Shown here: positions 11,401-19,100 of the stretch, one piece after another | Layout of the letters: every line of letters starts with the position of its first letter | How positions within the stretch are numbered: position 1 is the first letter of the stretch | Assembly: GCF_007992175.1 (NCBI RefSeq) | Contig: NZ_BJZT01000013.1 | Span: forward strand, 1 to 64,000 | Length of the DNA: 64,000 nt | Direction of reading: 5' to 3' | Source of the DNA: Methylobacterium haplocladii | GTDB taxonomy: Bacteria > Pseudomonadota > Alphaproteobacteria > Rhizobiales > Beijerinckiaceae | The notes under the pieces: generated by a model | The model's input: only the letters and a program-made list of their open reading frames with translations | Told to the model about the DNA's origin: nothing | The model's database searches: none | Translations under genes and position numbers: made by a program

Positions 11401-14400
11401 TCGGCCTGCGCAAGCTCGGCGACGGCACGCTCACCCTGACCGGGGCGAGCACCTATGCCGGCAGCACTACAGTGGAATCCGGCACGCTCGCCATCGCGGC
11501 CGGTGGTTCCGTCGCCTCCGCGGTCGTCAACGCGGCGATCTTCACCAACGCGGGCACGGTCGGCGGCGGTCTGACCAACAATGCCGGCACGAGCACCAAC
11601 ACCGGCACCATCAACGGCGGCGCGACGATCCTCGCCGGGACCTTCAACACCAATGCTGCGACCAGCGTCGTCAACGGCGCGCTGGTGAATGCCGGCACCG
11701 TCAACGCGCAGGGCCAGATCAACGGCGATGTCACCAACCAGACCAGCGCGACGCTCAACGTCGTCGGCGAGCTCACCGGCATCGGTCGTCTGACCAACGA
11801 CGGCGCGGTCGACCTCGGCGGCAACAACCTCGGCGTCGGTTCGCTCTCGGGCACCACGGCCGCGGCCACCATCGCAGGCGGCGGTACGCTCTCGGCCGGC
11901 TCGGACAACACCTCCTCGGCCTATGCCGGCACGATTGCCGGCGCGACCGGCCTCACCAAGGCCGGCACGGGCACCCTGACGCTGTCGGGTGCGAACACCT
12001 ACACCGGCGCGACCACGGTCTCGGCCGGCACGCTGCAGGCGGGGGCGGTGAACGCCCTCTCCGCGGCCTCGGCGGTGACGATCGCGACCGCTGGCCGGAT
12101 GGACCTGAACAGCTTCAACGAGACCGTGGCTTCGCTGGCGGGTGCCGGCAGCGTCACGCTCGGTTCGGCCACCCTCACCACCGGCGGCAGCAACGCCACC
12201 ACGGCCTATGCCGGCACGATCTCCGGCACGGGCGGTCTGGTGAAGACCGGCACCGGCGGCTTCACCCTGTCGGGCGCCAACGGCTTCACTGGCCTGACCG
12301 CGATCCAGGCCGGCACGCTGACCGTCGCCGCCGGCGGCAGCCTGGCGGGCTCGGTCAACAACGCGGCGGGCTTCACGAATGCCGGCAGCGTCGCCGGCAG
12401 CCTGACCAACAGCGGAAGCGCCACCAACACTGGCACGGTTGGCGGCGCTGTCACGAACAGCGGCAGTCTCGCCACCTCCGGCACGATCGGCGGCGGCCTC
12501 ACCAACACCGGCACGGTGACGGCCTCGGCCGGACGGATCGACGGCGCCATCGCCAACAACGCCGGCAGCGTCACGGTCAGCGGTCAGGTGGCGAGCAACG
12601 GCACGCTCACCAACGCCAGCGGCGCGACCCTCGCCGTTGCTGGCGGCGGGGCCTACGGGCTCAGCGGCCTGCTCACGAACGCCGGCAGCCTTACCGTGGC
12701 CTCCGGCGGCAGCCTCACGGCTCCGGCCGGGATCAGCAACTCCGGCTCGATCGCCGTGGCCCAGGGCGGCACCATCACCGACGCGCTGGCCAACACCGGC
12801 AGCGTGGTCAACGACGGCGCCTACAATGCAGATGTGAGCAACACCGCGTCCGGCACCATCGCCAACCGCGCCACCGGCGTCTGGACCGGCAACCTCACCG
12901 CCAACGCGGGCACCGTCGGCAATGCCGGCCAATGGAGCGGAGACGGCCGCAACGATGCCGGCGGCAGCTTGACCAACACGGGCACCTGGACGACGGCCAC
13001 CGGTCCGTTCGCCAATGCCGGGACGCTCGCCACCTCCGGCGTGCTCAACGGCGGCGTCGCCAACACCGGCAGCGTCCAGGCCTCCGGCCAGATCAACGGC
13101 GCGGTCTCGAACGGCGCCGGCGCGAGCTTCGCCCTCACCGGTGCGCTCACCGGCGTGACGACCTTCGCCAACAACGGCACGCTCGATCTCGGCGGGACCG
13201 CCTTCACCGTCGGCTCGCTCTCGGGCACCAGCGCTGCGGCGACCCTGCGGAACGGCGCGCTGACCACCAACGGCGACAACAGCTCGACCGCCTATGCCGG
13301 CACGATCGTCGACGGCGCGGCCGCGACCTCGCTCACCAAGAACGGCACCGGCAGCCTGACGCTGACCGGCACCAACACCTATACCGGCGGCACCATCGTC
13401 AACGCCGGCAGGCTCGTCGCCACCGCGGCCAGCCTCGGCAGTGGGCCGGTGACCAGCAACAGCGACCTGATCATCGACCAGCCCGGCGATGCCACCCTCG
13501 GCAGCGCCATCAACGGCACCGGCCGCTTCGTGAAGCGCGGTGCCGGCGCCCTGACCTATACCGGAACCGGCACCCTCTCGGGCGCCACCACGGTCGAGGC
13601 CGGGCGCCTCAGCGTCAACGGGGGCCTCGCGAACTCCGTCGTCACCGTGGCGAATGCTGCGACGCTCGGCGGTGCCGGCACGGTCGGCGGGGTCGTGGCG
13701 GCTGCCGGCGGCGCCGTCGCTCCGGGCGCCAGCCCCGGCGCGGTCGGGACCCTGCGGGTCGCGGGCAACGTGCTGTTCGCCAGCCAGTCGCTCTACCAGG
13801 TGGACGCCACCGCATCCGGCCAGTCCGACCGGATCGCGGCGACCGGCACCGCCACGCTCCAGGGCGGCACGGTGCAGGTCACGGCCCAGGCCGGCCTCTA
13901 CAACCCGACCACGAGCTACACGATCCTCAGCGCGGCCGGCGGCGTCACCGGGCGGTTCGCGGGCGTGACCTCGAACTTCGCCTACCTGACGCCGTTCCTG
14001 ACCTACGACGCCAACGACGCCTATCTCCGCCTCGCCCGCAACGATCTGCAGTTCGCCACGACCGCGCAGACGCGCAATCAGGGCAACGTCGCCGGCGCGG
14101 CCCAGGCGACGGGGGTCGGTTCGCGGCTCTACGACGCCATTGCCGTGCTCTCCGCGCCGCAATCGCGGGTGGCCTTCGATGCGCTCTCGGGCGAGATCCA
14201 TGCGAGCGCGGTCTCGGCGCAGTTCGAGAACGCCTTCCTCGTCCGCGAGGCGGTGCTCGACCGGCTGCGCTGGGGCGATGCCGGCGGCTTCGGCGGCGGG
14301 ATCGGCGGCCAGGGCATCGGCCAGCGCTTCGCGCCGGGCACCACCCTGCCGGGGGCCTACACGGCCGACCTGCCGGGTCGGGCTCCGACGCTCGCCGCGA

Positions 14401-15266
14401 TCCCGACGCGTCTCGTCGATCCGCAGCCGATCGCGGTGTGGGGCCAGGGCTTCGGTTCGTTCGGCTCGACGGCGACCGACGGCAACGCCGCCCGTCTCGC
14501 CCGCCAGACCTCGGGCTTCGTGCTCGGCGGCGACGCACGGGTGGGCAACGACTGGCGGATCGGCGCGGCCGGCGGCTACAGCTTCACCAATCTCGACGTC
14601 ACCGGGCGGCTCTCGTCCGGCACGGTGGAGAGCGGCTACGGTGCGCTCTATGCCGGTGGACCGCTCGGGGACCAGAGCCCACTGCAGCTGCGCCTCGGCG
14701 CGACCTTCGGCGGCAACAGCCTGACCACGCGCCGTGCGGTCACCTTCGCCGGCTTCTCCGAGAGCGCGGGCGCCCGCTACGGCGGCACGACCGGCCAGGG
14801 CTTCGCCGAGGTCGGCTACCGCGTCGGAACCGGGACGAGCTATGTCGAGCCGTTCGTCGGAGCCGCCGCGATCCGCCTGGGCCGCGATGGCTTCAGCGAA
14901 ACCGGCGGTGCCTCCGCGCTGACGGCCCGTGGCCGCGACTACGACCTCGCCACCTCGACCATCGGCCTGCGCGCCGAGGGCCGTCTCTCCGAGGTGTTCG
15001 CCAGCGATCTGCCGATCATGGTCAGGGCGCTGGTCGGCTATCGCCGCGCCTACGGCGACGTGGTGCCGTCGGCGCTGCTCGCCTTCGCGGGCGGTCAGCA
15101 GTTCGTCTCGGCCGGCATCCCGATCGACCGCGATGCACTGGTGGCGCAGGCCGGTATCGACTGGCAGTTCGCCCCGAGCACCACGCTCGGCGTGAACTAC
15201 ACCGGCCAGGTCGGCCAGCGCGCCCAGGACCACGGCGTGAAGGGCAACTTCACCTACCGGTTCTGA
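2415..15266 (+). CDS. Giant autotransporter adhesin with PATR-type repeats
   Basis: A 4283-residue type Va autotransporter. The N-terminus is an unusually long export signal: about 85 residues precede a standard Sec signal (RRKWQRALLAATALIGG) ending at AAAAQ near residue 109. The passenger is Gly/Thr/Asn/Ala-rich with many LTKxGxGTLTLTGxNxYTGxTTV-like units, the passenger-associated transport repeats of beta-helical adhesins. I saw no cysteine. From about residue 4005 (AVWGQGFGSFG) to the C-terminal aromatic F (FTYRF) is a beta-barrel domain of about 280 residues for outer-membrane insertion. Residues of about 1820-2040 and 2725-2945 are near copies. A strong hairpin follows the stop. The product is probably a surface adhesin or biofilm factor. 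The target is unknown. Start chosen for its G-rich upstream site. Confidence 0.9.
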   Translation: MSSVNSTAVSVASRMRGLWLASTALVGIRILPQPAPSVLHLPSSASLLQARMARLLALAIETPASLLARLNPLRVRKVRPAARVGRRKWQRALLAATALIGGASAAAAQDISWSGNGNNDWNAPASWDGVNVPDTADERAIFGSSGTRSPFFTQSTTVGGITFEAGGSQYYISNNGHAVTFTSDIVSNSGEQFIYSNTGGVDVAFSANAGNITLISTSTPDGTSVVGTPGGGFRFDAGGQAGQAQVRFDDGGPLTVNTGANTTLNVGSLAGSGTVQFQQNNQTLSVGGLNTSTVYSGVIGTGAGASTAALTKVGSGTLTLTGDNAYTGGTTVSGGVLQIGSGGTTGSVAGNINLANNAELTINRSDAVTVAGIISGNGPLNQIGTGTTTLTGANTYVGDTRILAGTLQIGDGGSTGALGAGNVANAGTLVFNRNNALTFGGVIGNVGSVQQIGTGTTTLTGANAYAGATTIAAGILNIQNASALGTTAAGTTVANNATLQLQGGIAVLGEALTLSGNGSNQTSPNGALQNVSGVNTFGGTITLAAASRINSDAGTLQLTAGTAITGAFGLTLGGAGNGLITGAIATGANTVTKDGTGIWRLSIASNYSGGTSINAGSLIVDNGAALGTGSATVALGGTLGLQSGITVANALLLSGSGSGGTGTGTNNGALESLIGNNTYSGAITLGAASRINANAGTLTLSGGINGGAANTGLTLGGASTGANTVSGAIGANVGGLTKDGAGTWTLSGVNTYTGATTINAGTLALNNAAGTAIADTTRVTFGNLLGTAATLRTQTNETIGSLSDGNTSSTVNIAAGTMLTAGGDATTDGVYAGAINANGTGILAKTGGGTQTLSGAMTGGALVVNQGTLALGTTGSLNTAGVAGLVPGATGGQAQAAVLVNTGAIFGNAGTITATNQGVALQGGTFNNTGSVTAANQSGVFALTGAVAITNTGTGSISGVNGIDASLTSAAAISITGNGSYTGTGGFGIRAVSLGGNVVLGTTGAALGAVSGASAIFASTTGTGTVDVVTAGNVTSTGANAMGIAASGVNGAVTVNQTAGLIQATSNGIDARSTGSGAVIVNQAGGTIGSTVSNPMVGLNAERNAAGTISVTSGTIYGQAEGVRAINFSSGNVGVDAQGSITAKIGINAKIRGTTGDIAVTAGAGAIRGNTIGTTTANNDSANVGINAALETNAGATGTVSVTTGTGAVSGVSGITASSAGTVSTSAVTVNVGGNVTGTSGTGVSAKSAGGVVTVNQTAGVVQATGNGIDATTTGGRAIVVNQSGGRIGTDATTRVGGIGINATRATAGDITVTAGTIFSTGTGVLASNGGTGTGNIKVDGVSGGSITATGGGIFATTSGTGNVVVGGTTAIGSITTGGFGISAYSKLGGVSVNTAAGTIQSGAGTAVIAAQNDSNDATGAVTISNAATLQRAAGAPSVDAIGVTDFGSGGVTITNTGAIGGAAGFGAFSNGINAASTYGSVTVTTSGAGVIGAALLPTSNGIVASSSVGGVTVQADANVSAATRGVIAQAQNSSSGAGSTVTVRGAGAISGGTGIRATHAGTGPGAGNAAVTISGTGATTGTTGIGIDAAILNAGNAGNMLVTRSGTVTAATTGVNATTLGAGTVTVSAGPITTTNGSGVVATGTSGVVAVTANGAITSGSTGVATNAGIFLTGTGTGNTVTVGASGAPIEPTVRGAIGLRIDGGASGTGVATLANYGTIASSATGVGANAVQIDRGTLVIGEQAGTLSGNLAIATAGSTLTVDRTAALTLANTITGAGALNKAGAGTTTLTGVNGTGNQFTGTANVTAGTLAVNGTFGDTAGRTATVNVNTAGTLHGSGTIAGSVVVGSGGTVSAGNSPGTMTIAGNHTLQAGSTSLFELGSAGVVGGTSNDLINVGGSLTLGGTLSLVSATNAASAPVSGAYRLYNYGGALAGTFGTVTTPSAASTALVYTNIPNQVNVLLTNGNQSVQYFDGADMTGATAGGQGGTGTWSAANTNWTTLPGGEVNDVWRSGVGIFGGTAGTVTVVGTQDVQGLQFATTGYTVTGGSLNLSGNPFNTDTSSFINVDANVATTISSAVVGSATVGLTKLGAGTMTLTGNNGYSGGTTFAAGILNAGSANALGTTGTLSFTGGTLQYSAANATDYSGRFSTAANQTYRVDTNGRDVTYATGLTSSGGSLAKLGAGMLTLTGASTYAGATTIGAGTLQVGGGGTSGSLAAGSAVTIAGGATLALNRSGTLAFGNAVSGAGSLTVRGATGANDSITLFGALRQTGGFTVADASNVTLTGSYSAAPSVSLAGGGTFTNQGSVNASSDAILTSQTAGTTVINEAGAQIVGGFSGVIQIQSAVPAALAVTNSGLIRGNGYDGVTQHGTGALTVTNNGTGVIYGQNGTMSGNGYGVGSDGGGALTLTNAAGGRIVGRYGVVGSNAGDQVTNAGTIASGTLNGDGSVAPGGVAGVDLRQGGTVINQAGGLIQGGGNALLSAGALVLRNAGTITSPSSDGILTSSTIDIRNAGTISSSVNSGLAAVSGSGTIVNATGGAFTGGSSAQFGYGVQFAGGSGTVENYGTLNSTRTTNGGSGGIYAYDRSGADLATVTANLYAGSTTGAITLGGGNDTVALNTGSGTAGAGVVTSDGVRLQNAGTLSAAAFGTIDLGGGINTLTLRGAGDGTAANGVAGTLALGSVSGAGTFNKVDAGTWTLTGQTAAPLAGMTANIGGGTLAINGVFGDTTANDATVNVNTGGTLHGSGTIAGSVVVASGGTVSAGNSPGTLTVNRDYTLNAGSTSLFELGASGVVGGTSNDLIAVGGNLQLGGTLSLVSATSAASAPVSGAYRIYNYGGALSGAFDTVTTPSAASTALVYTNIPNQVNVLLTNGNQSVQYFDGADMTGATAGGQGGTGTWSAANTNWTTLPGGQVNDVWRSGVGIFGGTAGTVTVAGAQSVQGLQFVTTGYQLAGTGTLNLIGDPVTSATQSFVNVDQGVGVTIANALTATGGTIGLRKLGDGTLTLTGASTYAGSTTVESGTLAIAAGGSVASAVVNAAIFTNAGTVGGGLTNNAGTSTNTGTINGGATILAGTFNTNAATSVVNGALVNAGTVNAQGQINGDVTNQTSATLNVVGELTGIGRLTNDGAVDLGGNNLGVGSLSGTTAAATIAGGGTLSAGSDNTSSAYAGTIAGATGLTKAGTGTLTLSGANTYTGATTVSAGTLQAGAVNALSAASAVTIATAGRMDLNSFNETVASLAGAGSVTLGSATLTTGGSNATTAYAGTISGTGGLVKTGTGGFTLSGANGFTGLTAIQAGTLTVAAGGSLAGSVNNAAGFTNAGSVAGSLTNSGSATNTGTVGGAVTNSGSLATSGTIGGGLTNTGTVTASAGRIDGAIANNAGSVTVSGQVASNGTLTNASGATLAVAGGGAYGLSGLLTNAGSLTVASGGSLTAPAGISNSGSIAVAQGGTITDALANTGSVVNDGAYNADVSNTASGTIANRATGVWTGNLTANAGTVGNAGQWSGDGRNDAGGSLTNTGTWTTATGPFANAGTLATSGVLNGGVANTGSVQASGQINGAVSNGAGASFALTGALTGVTTFANNGTLDLGGTAFTVGSLSGTSAAATLRNGALTTNGDNSSTAYAGTIVDGAAATSLTKNGTGSLTLTGTNTYTGGTIVNAGRLVATAASLGSGPVTSNSDLIIDQPGDATLGSAINGTGRFVKRGAGALTYTGTGTLSGATTVEAGRLSVNGGLANSVVTVANAATLGGAGTVGGVVAAAGGAVAPGASPGAVGTLRVAGNVLFASQSLYQVDATASGQSDRIAATGTATLQGGTVQVTAQAGLYNPTTSYTILSAAGGVTGRFAGVTSNFAYLTPFLTYDANDAYLRLARNDLQFATTAQTRNQGNVAGAAQATGVGSRLYDAIAVLSAPQSRVAFDALSGEIHASAVSAQFENAFLVREAVLDRLRWGDAGGFGGGIGGQGIGQRFAPGTTLPGAYTADLPGRAPTLAAIPTRLVDPQPIAVWGQGFGSFGSTATDGNAARLARQTSGFVLGGDARVGNDWRIGAAGGYSFTNLDVTGRLSSGTVESGYGALYAGGPLGDQSPLQLRLGATFGGNSLTTRRAVTFAGFSESAGARYGGTTGQGFAEVGYRVGTGTSYVEPFVGAAAIRLGRDGFSETGGASALTARGRDYDLATSTIGLRAEGRLSEVFASDLPIMVRALVGYRRAYGDVVPSALLAFAGGQQFVSAGIPIDRDALVAQAGIDWQFAPSTTLGVNYTGQVGQRAQDHGVKGNFTYRF
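7869..8530 (+). repeat. Internal duplication in autotransporter, copy 1
   Basis: This block and the block 2724 bases (908 codons) downstream encode nearly the same protein segment, from FGDT through GTLHGSGTIAGSVVV and YTNIPNQVNVLLTNG to NDVWRSGVGIFGG. DNA identity is very high in the second half (about 8234-8480). Confidence 0.85.
10593..11254 (+). repeat. Internal duplication in autotransporter, copy 2
   Basis: Second copy of the segment at 7869-8530, offset by exactly 2724 bases, so the frame is kept. It differs from copy 1 by scattered substitutions, mainly in its first half. This indicates in-frame duplication or conversion between passenger modules. Confidence 0.85.
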
Positions 15267-15273
15267 TATCGAA

Positions 15274-15320
15274 GCGAGGCGCCGCAGGCGGGACCATGAC
15301 TCCTGCCTGCGGCGCCTCGC
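15274..15320 (+). terminator. Strong hairpin after the autotransporter
   Basis: Arms 15274-15293 and 15301-15320 pair over 20 bp with a single G-U pair and a 7-base loop, starting 7 bases after the autotransporter stop. There is no clear T run, so it may be a terminator or an mRNA-stabilising hairpin. Confidence 0.65.
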
Positions 15321-15373
15321 CGTCCGATAAGAACGCTCCGAAATTCACGATTCCCGTCAGCAGGTCCGCCGTC

Positions 15374-15994
15374 ATGTTCCGTCTCGCCCCGATCCATCGG
15401 ACGGCTGTCCTCGCGCTCGCTCTGCCGGTCACGGCCGCGCTGATCGCCGCAATCCTGGCCGGGCCGGTCGGCGCGCAGGCGAACAAGGCCGTCGCGCAGC
15501 CTGCCGCGGCGCCGCCGGCCAAGCCCGTGCCGAACGAGCCCGGCGCCACCACCGCGAGCTTCGGCGACTGGGTGCTGCGCTGCCAGCGCGGCGGTACAGC
15601 CGAGAAGCCGGTGCGCGTCTGCGAGGTCGCCCAGTCCATGCAGGTGCAGGGGCAGAACCAGCCCATCGCCCAGATCGCCATCGGCCGCGCCGGCGTGGGC
15701 GAGCCGCTGCAGGTGACCGTGCTGCTGCCGCCGAACGTGATCTTCCCGAGCGGCGTCCGTCTGCTCTCCGACGAGAAGGACAGCACCGGCTACGACCTGA
15801 CCTGGCGCCGCTGCTTGCCCGGCGCCTGCGTCGCCGATGCCCCCGCCAAGGACGACGCCCTCAAGCGCTGGCGCGCCGCCGGCGAGCCCGGCCGCATCGT
15901 CTTCAAGAACGCCGGCGGACAGGACGTCGCCATCCCCCTGTCCTGGCGCGGTCTGCCCCAGGCCCTCGATGCATTGGTCAAGGAACCTGGTTAG
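15374..15994 (+). CDS. Invasion-associated locus B (IalB) family protein
   Basis: A 206-residue exported protein. The start at 15374 gives a clean signal peptide (MFRLAPIHRTAVLALALPV, then a hydrophobic run ending near GAQA); an upstream in-frame ATG at 15296 would add 26 residues in front of it. The mature part has the IalB hallmarks FGDWVLRCQ and WRRCLPGACVAD with paired cysteines, and a C-terminal IPLSWRGL segment. IalB proteins are periplasmic or envelope proteins common in Hyphomicrobiales. Only Bartonella IalB is tied to invasion and the general role is unclear. It lies between the autotransporter and a glycosyltransferase on the same strand, consistent with an envelope-related cluster. 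Confidence 0.85.
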   Translation: MFRLAPIHRTAVLALALPVTAALIAAILAGPVGAQANKAVAQPAAAPPAKPVPNEPGATTASFGDWVLRCQRGGTAEKPVRVCEVAQSMQVQGQNQPIAQIAIGRAGVGEPLQVTVLLPPNVIFPSGVRLLSDEKDSTGYDLTWRRCLPGACVADAPAKDDALKRWRAAGEPGRIVFKNAGGQDVAIPLSWRGLPQALDALVKEPG

Positions 15995-16114
15995 CCAAGC
16001 GCCTGCCGCCTCCGGCTATGCAGGCCGGTCCGGTTCGTCTACGCGACTCCGCCATCTCGGTTCGTCCCGATCGAGCGGGGTTCGAGTGCGCGAAGCAGGA
16101 GATGGCGCATCAGG

Positions 16115-19100
16115 ATGATCGGCAGGCTGCTTCCGTTCGGTGCCAAGCGGCGGGAGCGTCGTGAGCGGCTGCGGGAGCGGCGTCTCGTCGCGCAATCGGG
16201 CTTGTTCAATGCCGGCTGGTATCTGAGCCGCAATCCGGATGTCGCCGCCTCGGGGCAGGACCCGCTCGACCATTTTCTGAGACACGGCGCCCGCGAAGGA
16301 CGTCCGGCCGGCCCGGATTTCGACACGCGGCTCTATCTGGCCGCTTATCCGGAGCTCGCCGACGGCTCGGTCAACGCCCTGCTGCACTACCTGGAACGGG
16401 CTGCAAGCACGGGGCCGGCCTCCAACACGGCGACGCGGCGCGCCGCCGACCCGCACGGCGGCGGGGCGATAGGGCCCAGAGCCATCAGCTTCAGCATAAT
16501 CCTGCTCGACGGCCCGCCGCGCGCAAGCGACAGAACCCTGGAGAGCCTGAGAGGCCAGAACGACGCCATCGTCGAGGTCATCGCCGCTCGGACCGATCCG
16601 CGGATGCCGGCGATCCGCGCGGTGCAAGCATCGCCCGGCGGGTCGTTCCTCGGCGCCGCCCTCGACGCGGCGGTCAACGACTACGTCGTCCTCCTCGATC
16701 CGGGCGACATCGTGCTGGACGGTGCGTTGACGGCGCTGGCGGATCATCTCGCAGGCGCGGACAGCGACATCGTCTACAGCGACGAGCATCAGGGGGCCGC
16801 ACCGGTGCTGAAGCCGGGCTGGTCGCCCGAGCTGCTCGATGCCTACAACTACTTCGGGCGCCTGACAGCCATCCGCCGCGGGATCGCCCTCGCGGCATGC
16901 CCCGATCCGTCGGCGGGCGCCGCTTCGGAATGGAGCCTCAACCTCGGCGCCTCGGCCGGTGCCGGCCGGATCGACCGGCTGCCCGTGATCCTCTGCCGGC
17001 GCACCGAGCCGGCCGCGTGCGATCGTGTCCGTGCCCTGACCCATCGCGCCGATTACGAGGGCGTTCTCCAAGGACTCTGGGCGGATCGGACGAAGGATCC
17101 GAGGATCGAAGCCCGCAGCGACGGCACGTTCCACGTCGCGTGGCCGCTCCCCGTCCGTCCGCGCGTCTCCGTCGTGATTCCGCAGGCCGGCGACGCCGAT
17201 GGCTTGAGGCGTTGCCTCGATGGGCTCCTGCACCGCACCGATTATCCGGACATCGACATCGTCGTCGTCGGGCATCGATCGACGACAGCGGAGACCGAGG
17301 TGTTCTGTGCGCGACTGGGCGAGCGGCCGATCAGGTTCGTCCCGCTCGACGGAAGCCTGACGCGCGCTCGGGCGTACAATCTCGGCGCATCCGTGGCGCG
17401 GGGGGAGCTTCTCCTGTTCCTCGACCCCGATCTGACGATCGTCGAGGGCGGCTGGCTGGACGCGCTGGTGGGGCCGAGCATCGGCGACGGTGTCGGCGTG
17501 GTCGGCCCGAAGCTGCTTGCCCCCGATGGCCGGATCCGGGAGGCCGGTATCGGTCTCGGTTTGCGGGACTTCTACGCGCGCGTGTTCGAGGGAGCCGCGG
17601 CGGACGACTGGGGTGTCTTCGGCTCTCCCGACGTCCAGCGCAACGTGGCGGCGGTGTCCGGAGCCTGCCAGCTCGTCGCCCGGTCGGTGTTCGAGCGCAT
17701 CGGCGGATACGACGAACGGTATCGGACCGGCTGCGCTGCGATCGCGTTCTGTCTCGACGCGGCGCGTGCCGGCCTCCGAACCGTCTATGCCGCCGGCGCC
17801 GTCCTCACCCAGGCGCACGTGACGCCGGATTCCACGGATGCATCGACCGACCGCGTTCTGCTGGCGGAACGCCTGCGCGCCCTCGGGATCGAGGACGATT
17901 CCTTCCTGCACCCCGCCCTGGATGCCCGGAGCGCCGAGCCTCGCCTACGCGAGCACTGGCCGGAATACGGAACCATCGCCCTCCGCCGTACCATCGAGCA
18001 TCTGGCGCATCCGCTCGACGCCTCGCAGCCCCTCGACCTGTTCGATGACGGTGCCGTGGCCGCCGCCGCCGGCCTGCCCTGGAACGCGGTGACGTGGCGC
18101 TCCGAGCCCGGGCGACGTGCGCACCGAAGCGCAAGCCCCGCGGGACTCCTCATCGACCTGCTGCGGCGGCGGCCGGATCTCCGTACCCGCTTCCCGCGCG
18201 CGCTCAGCGAGGGGAGGGCAGGTCGGTTCGCGGAATGGGCAGGGACGGAGGGGATCGGAATCCTGCGCCTGTCGGAGGCCCAGGCCGCCGGCATCGCGGC
18301 CGCCTTCGCGACGGATCCCGGTGCCCGCGCCCGCCAGTATCTGACCTACGACACCGCGTTTCGTAGCGGGCAGCCGCTGTTCCTGCTGCCGAACGGACGG
18401 AGGGCCACCTGCCGCCGGCTCTTCGAGGCCGTCGCGGTCGGAATTCTCGCGCTGGAGGAGGTCTGGTGGTTCCTGCTCGCCTGCGCCGAGGCCCCGCTCG
18501 ACGAACTCTGCGCGACCTGGGCCATCACGCCGGCCTGGCAGGAGGCCGTCCCGGATGGCGGCAGCGTCTTCGGTATCGTCGCCCTCGTCAGATGGGTGAG
18601 CGAGACCTACGGCATCGCATCGGACTGGCTGTTCGCACCCTATGCACCCTCGGGTGCAACCGATGCACAGCAGGTGCGCTCGGGCTTCGCCGCGCATCCG
18701 GCATGGCGTGACGCCTTTCCCGATGCGCTGACCGACGAATCCCGGACGCGAGAGCTGCTGCGGTACCTGTCGGCGCGCCGGTCTGAGCTCCCGTTCGTCG
18801 CGCGCGAATGGGCGCGGACGCGGGACGTCCCGGCGCTGGCGTCGGAGCTTCGGACGGGCGGCGTCAACATTCTCGGACATTTCTCCTACCCGTCCGGATT
18901 GCGGATCTCGGCCGAGAGCATGGTTGAGGGCCTGCGCATGGCCGGCGTGCCGCTGAGTCTGCGGGACGTGCCGATCCGCTTCGCCACGGACGAGCCGATC
19001 GCGCCCCGGCTCACCGGGTCGGAGGTCTTCGACACCACGATCATCCACGTGCAGCCGCAGCCTCTGTTCAACGAGGCCTATGCGCGTTCGGGGCTCCGGC

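Noticed and set aside
3300..13600. CRISPR-like regular repeats
   Set aside because: The repeats are coding, degenerate, in frame and encode passenger beta-helix units. There are no spacers or cas genes.
3357..15233. Long minus-strand open frames (over 1200 and 1700 codons) opposite the autotransporter
   Set aside because: They are Arg/Asp/Gly-rich complements of the repeat-rich passenger with no signal, domain or start context.
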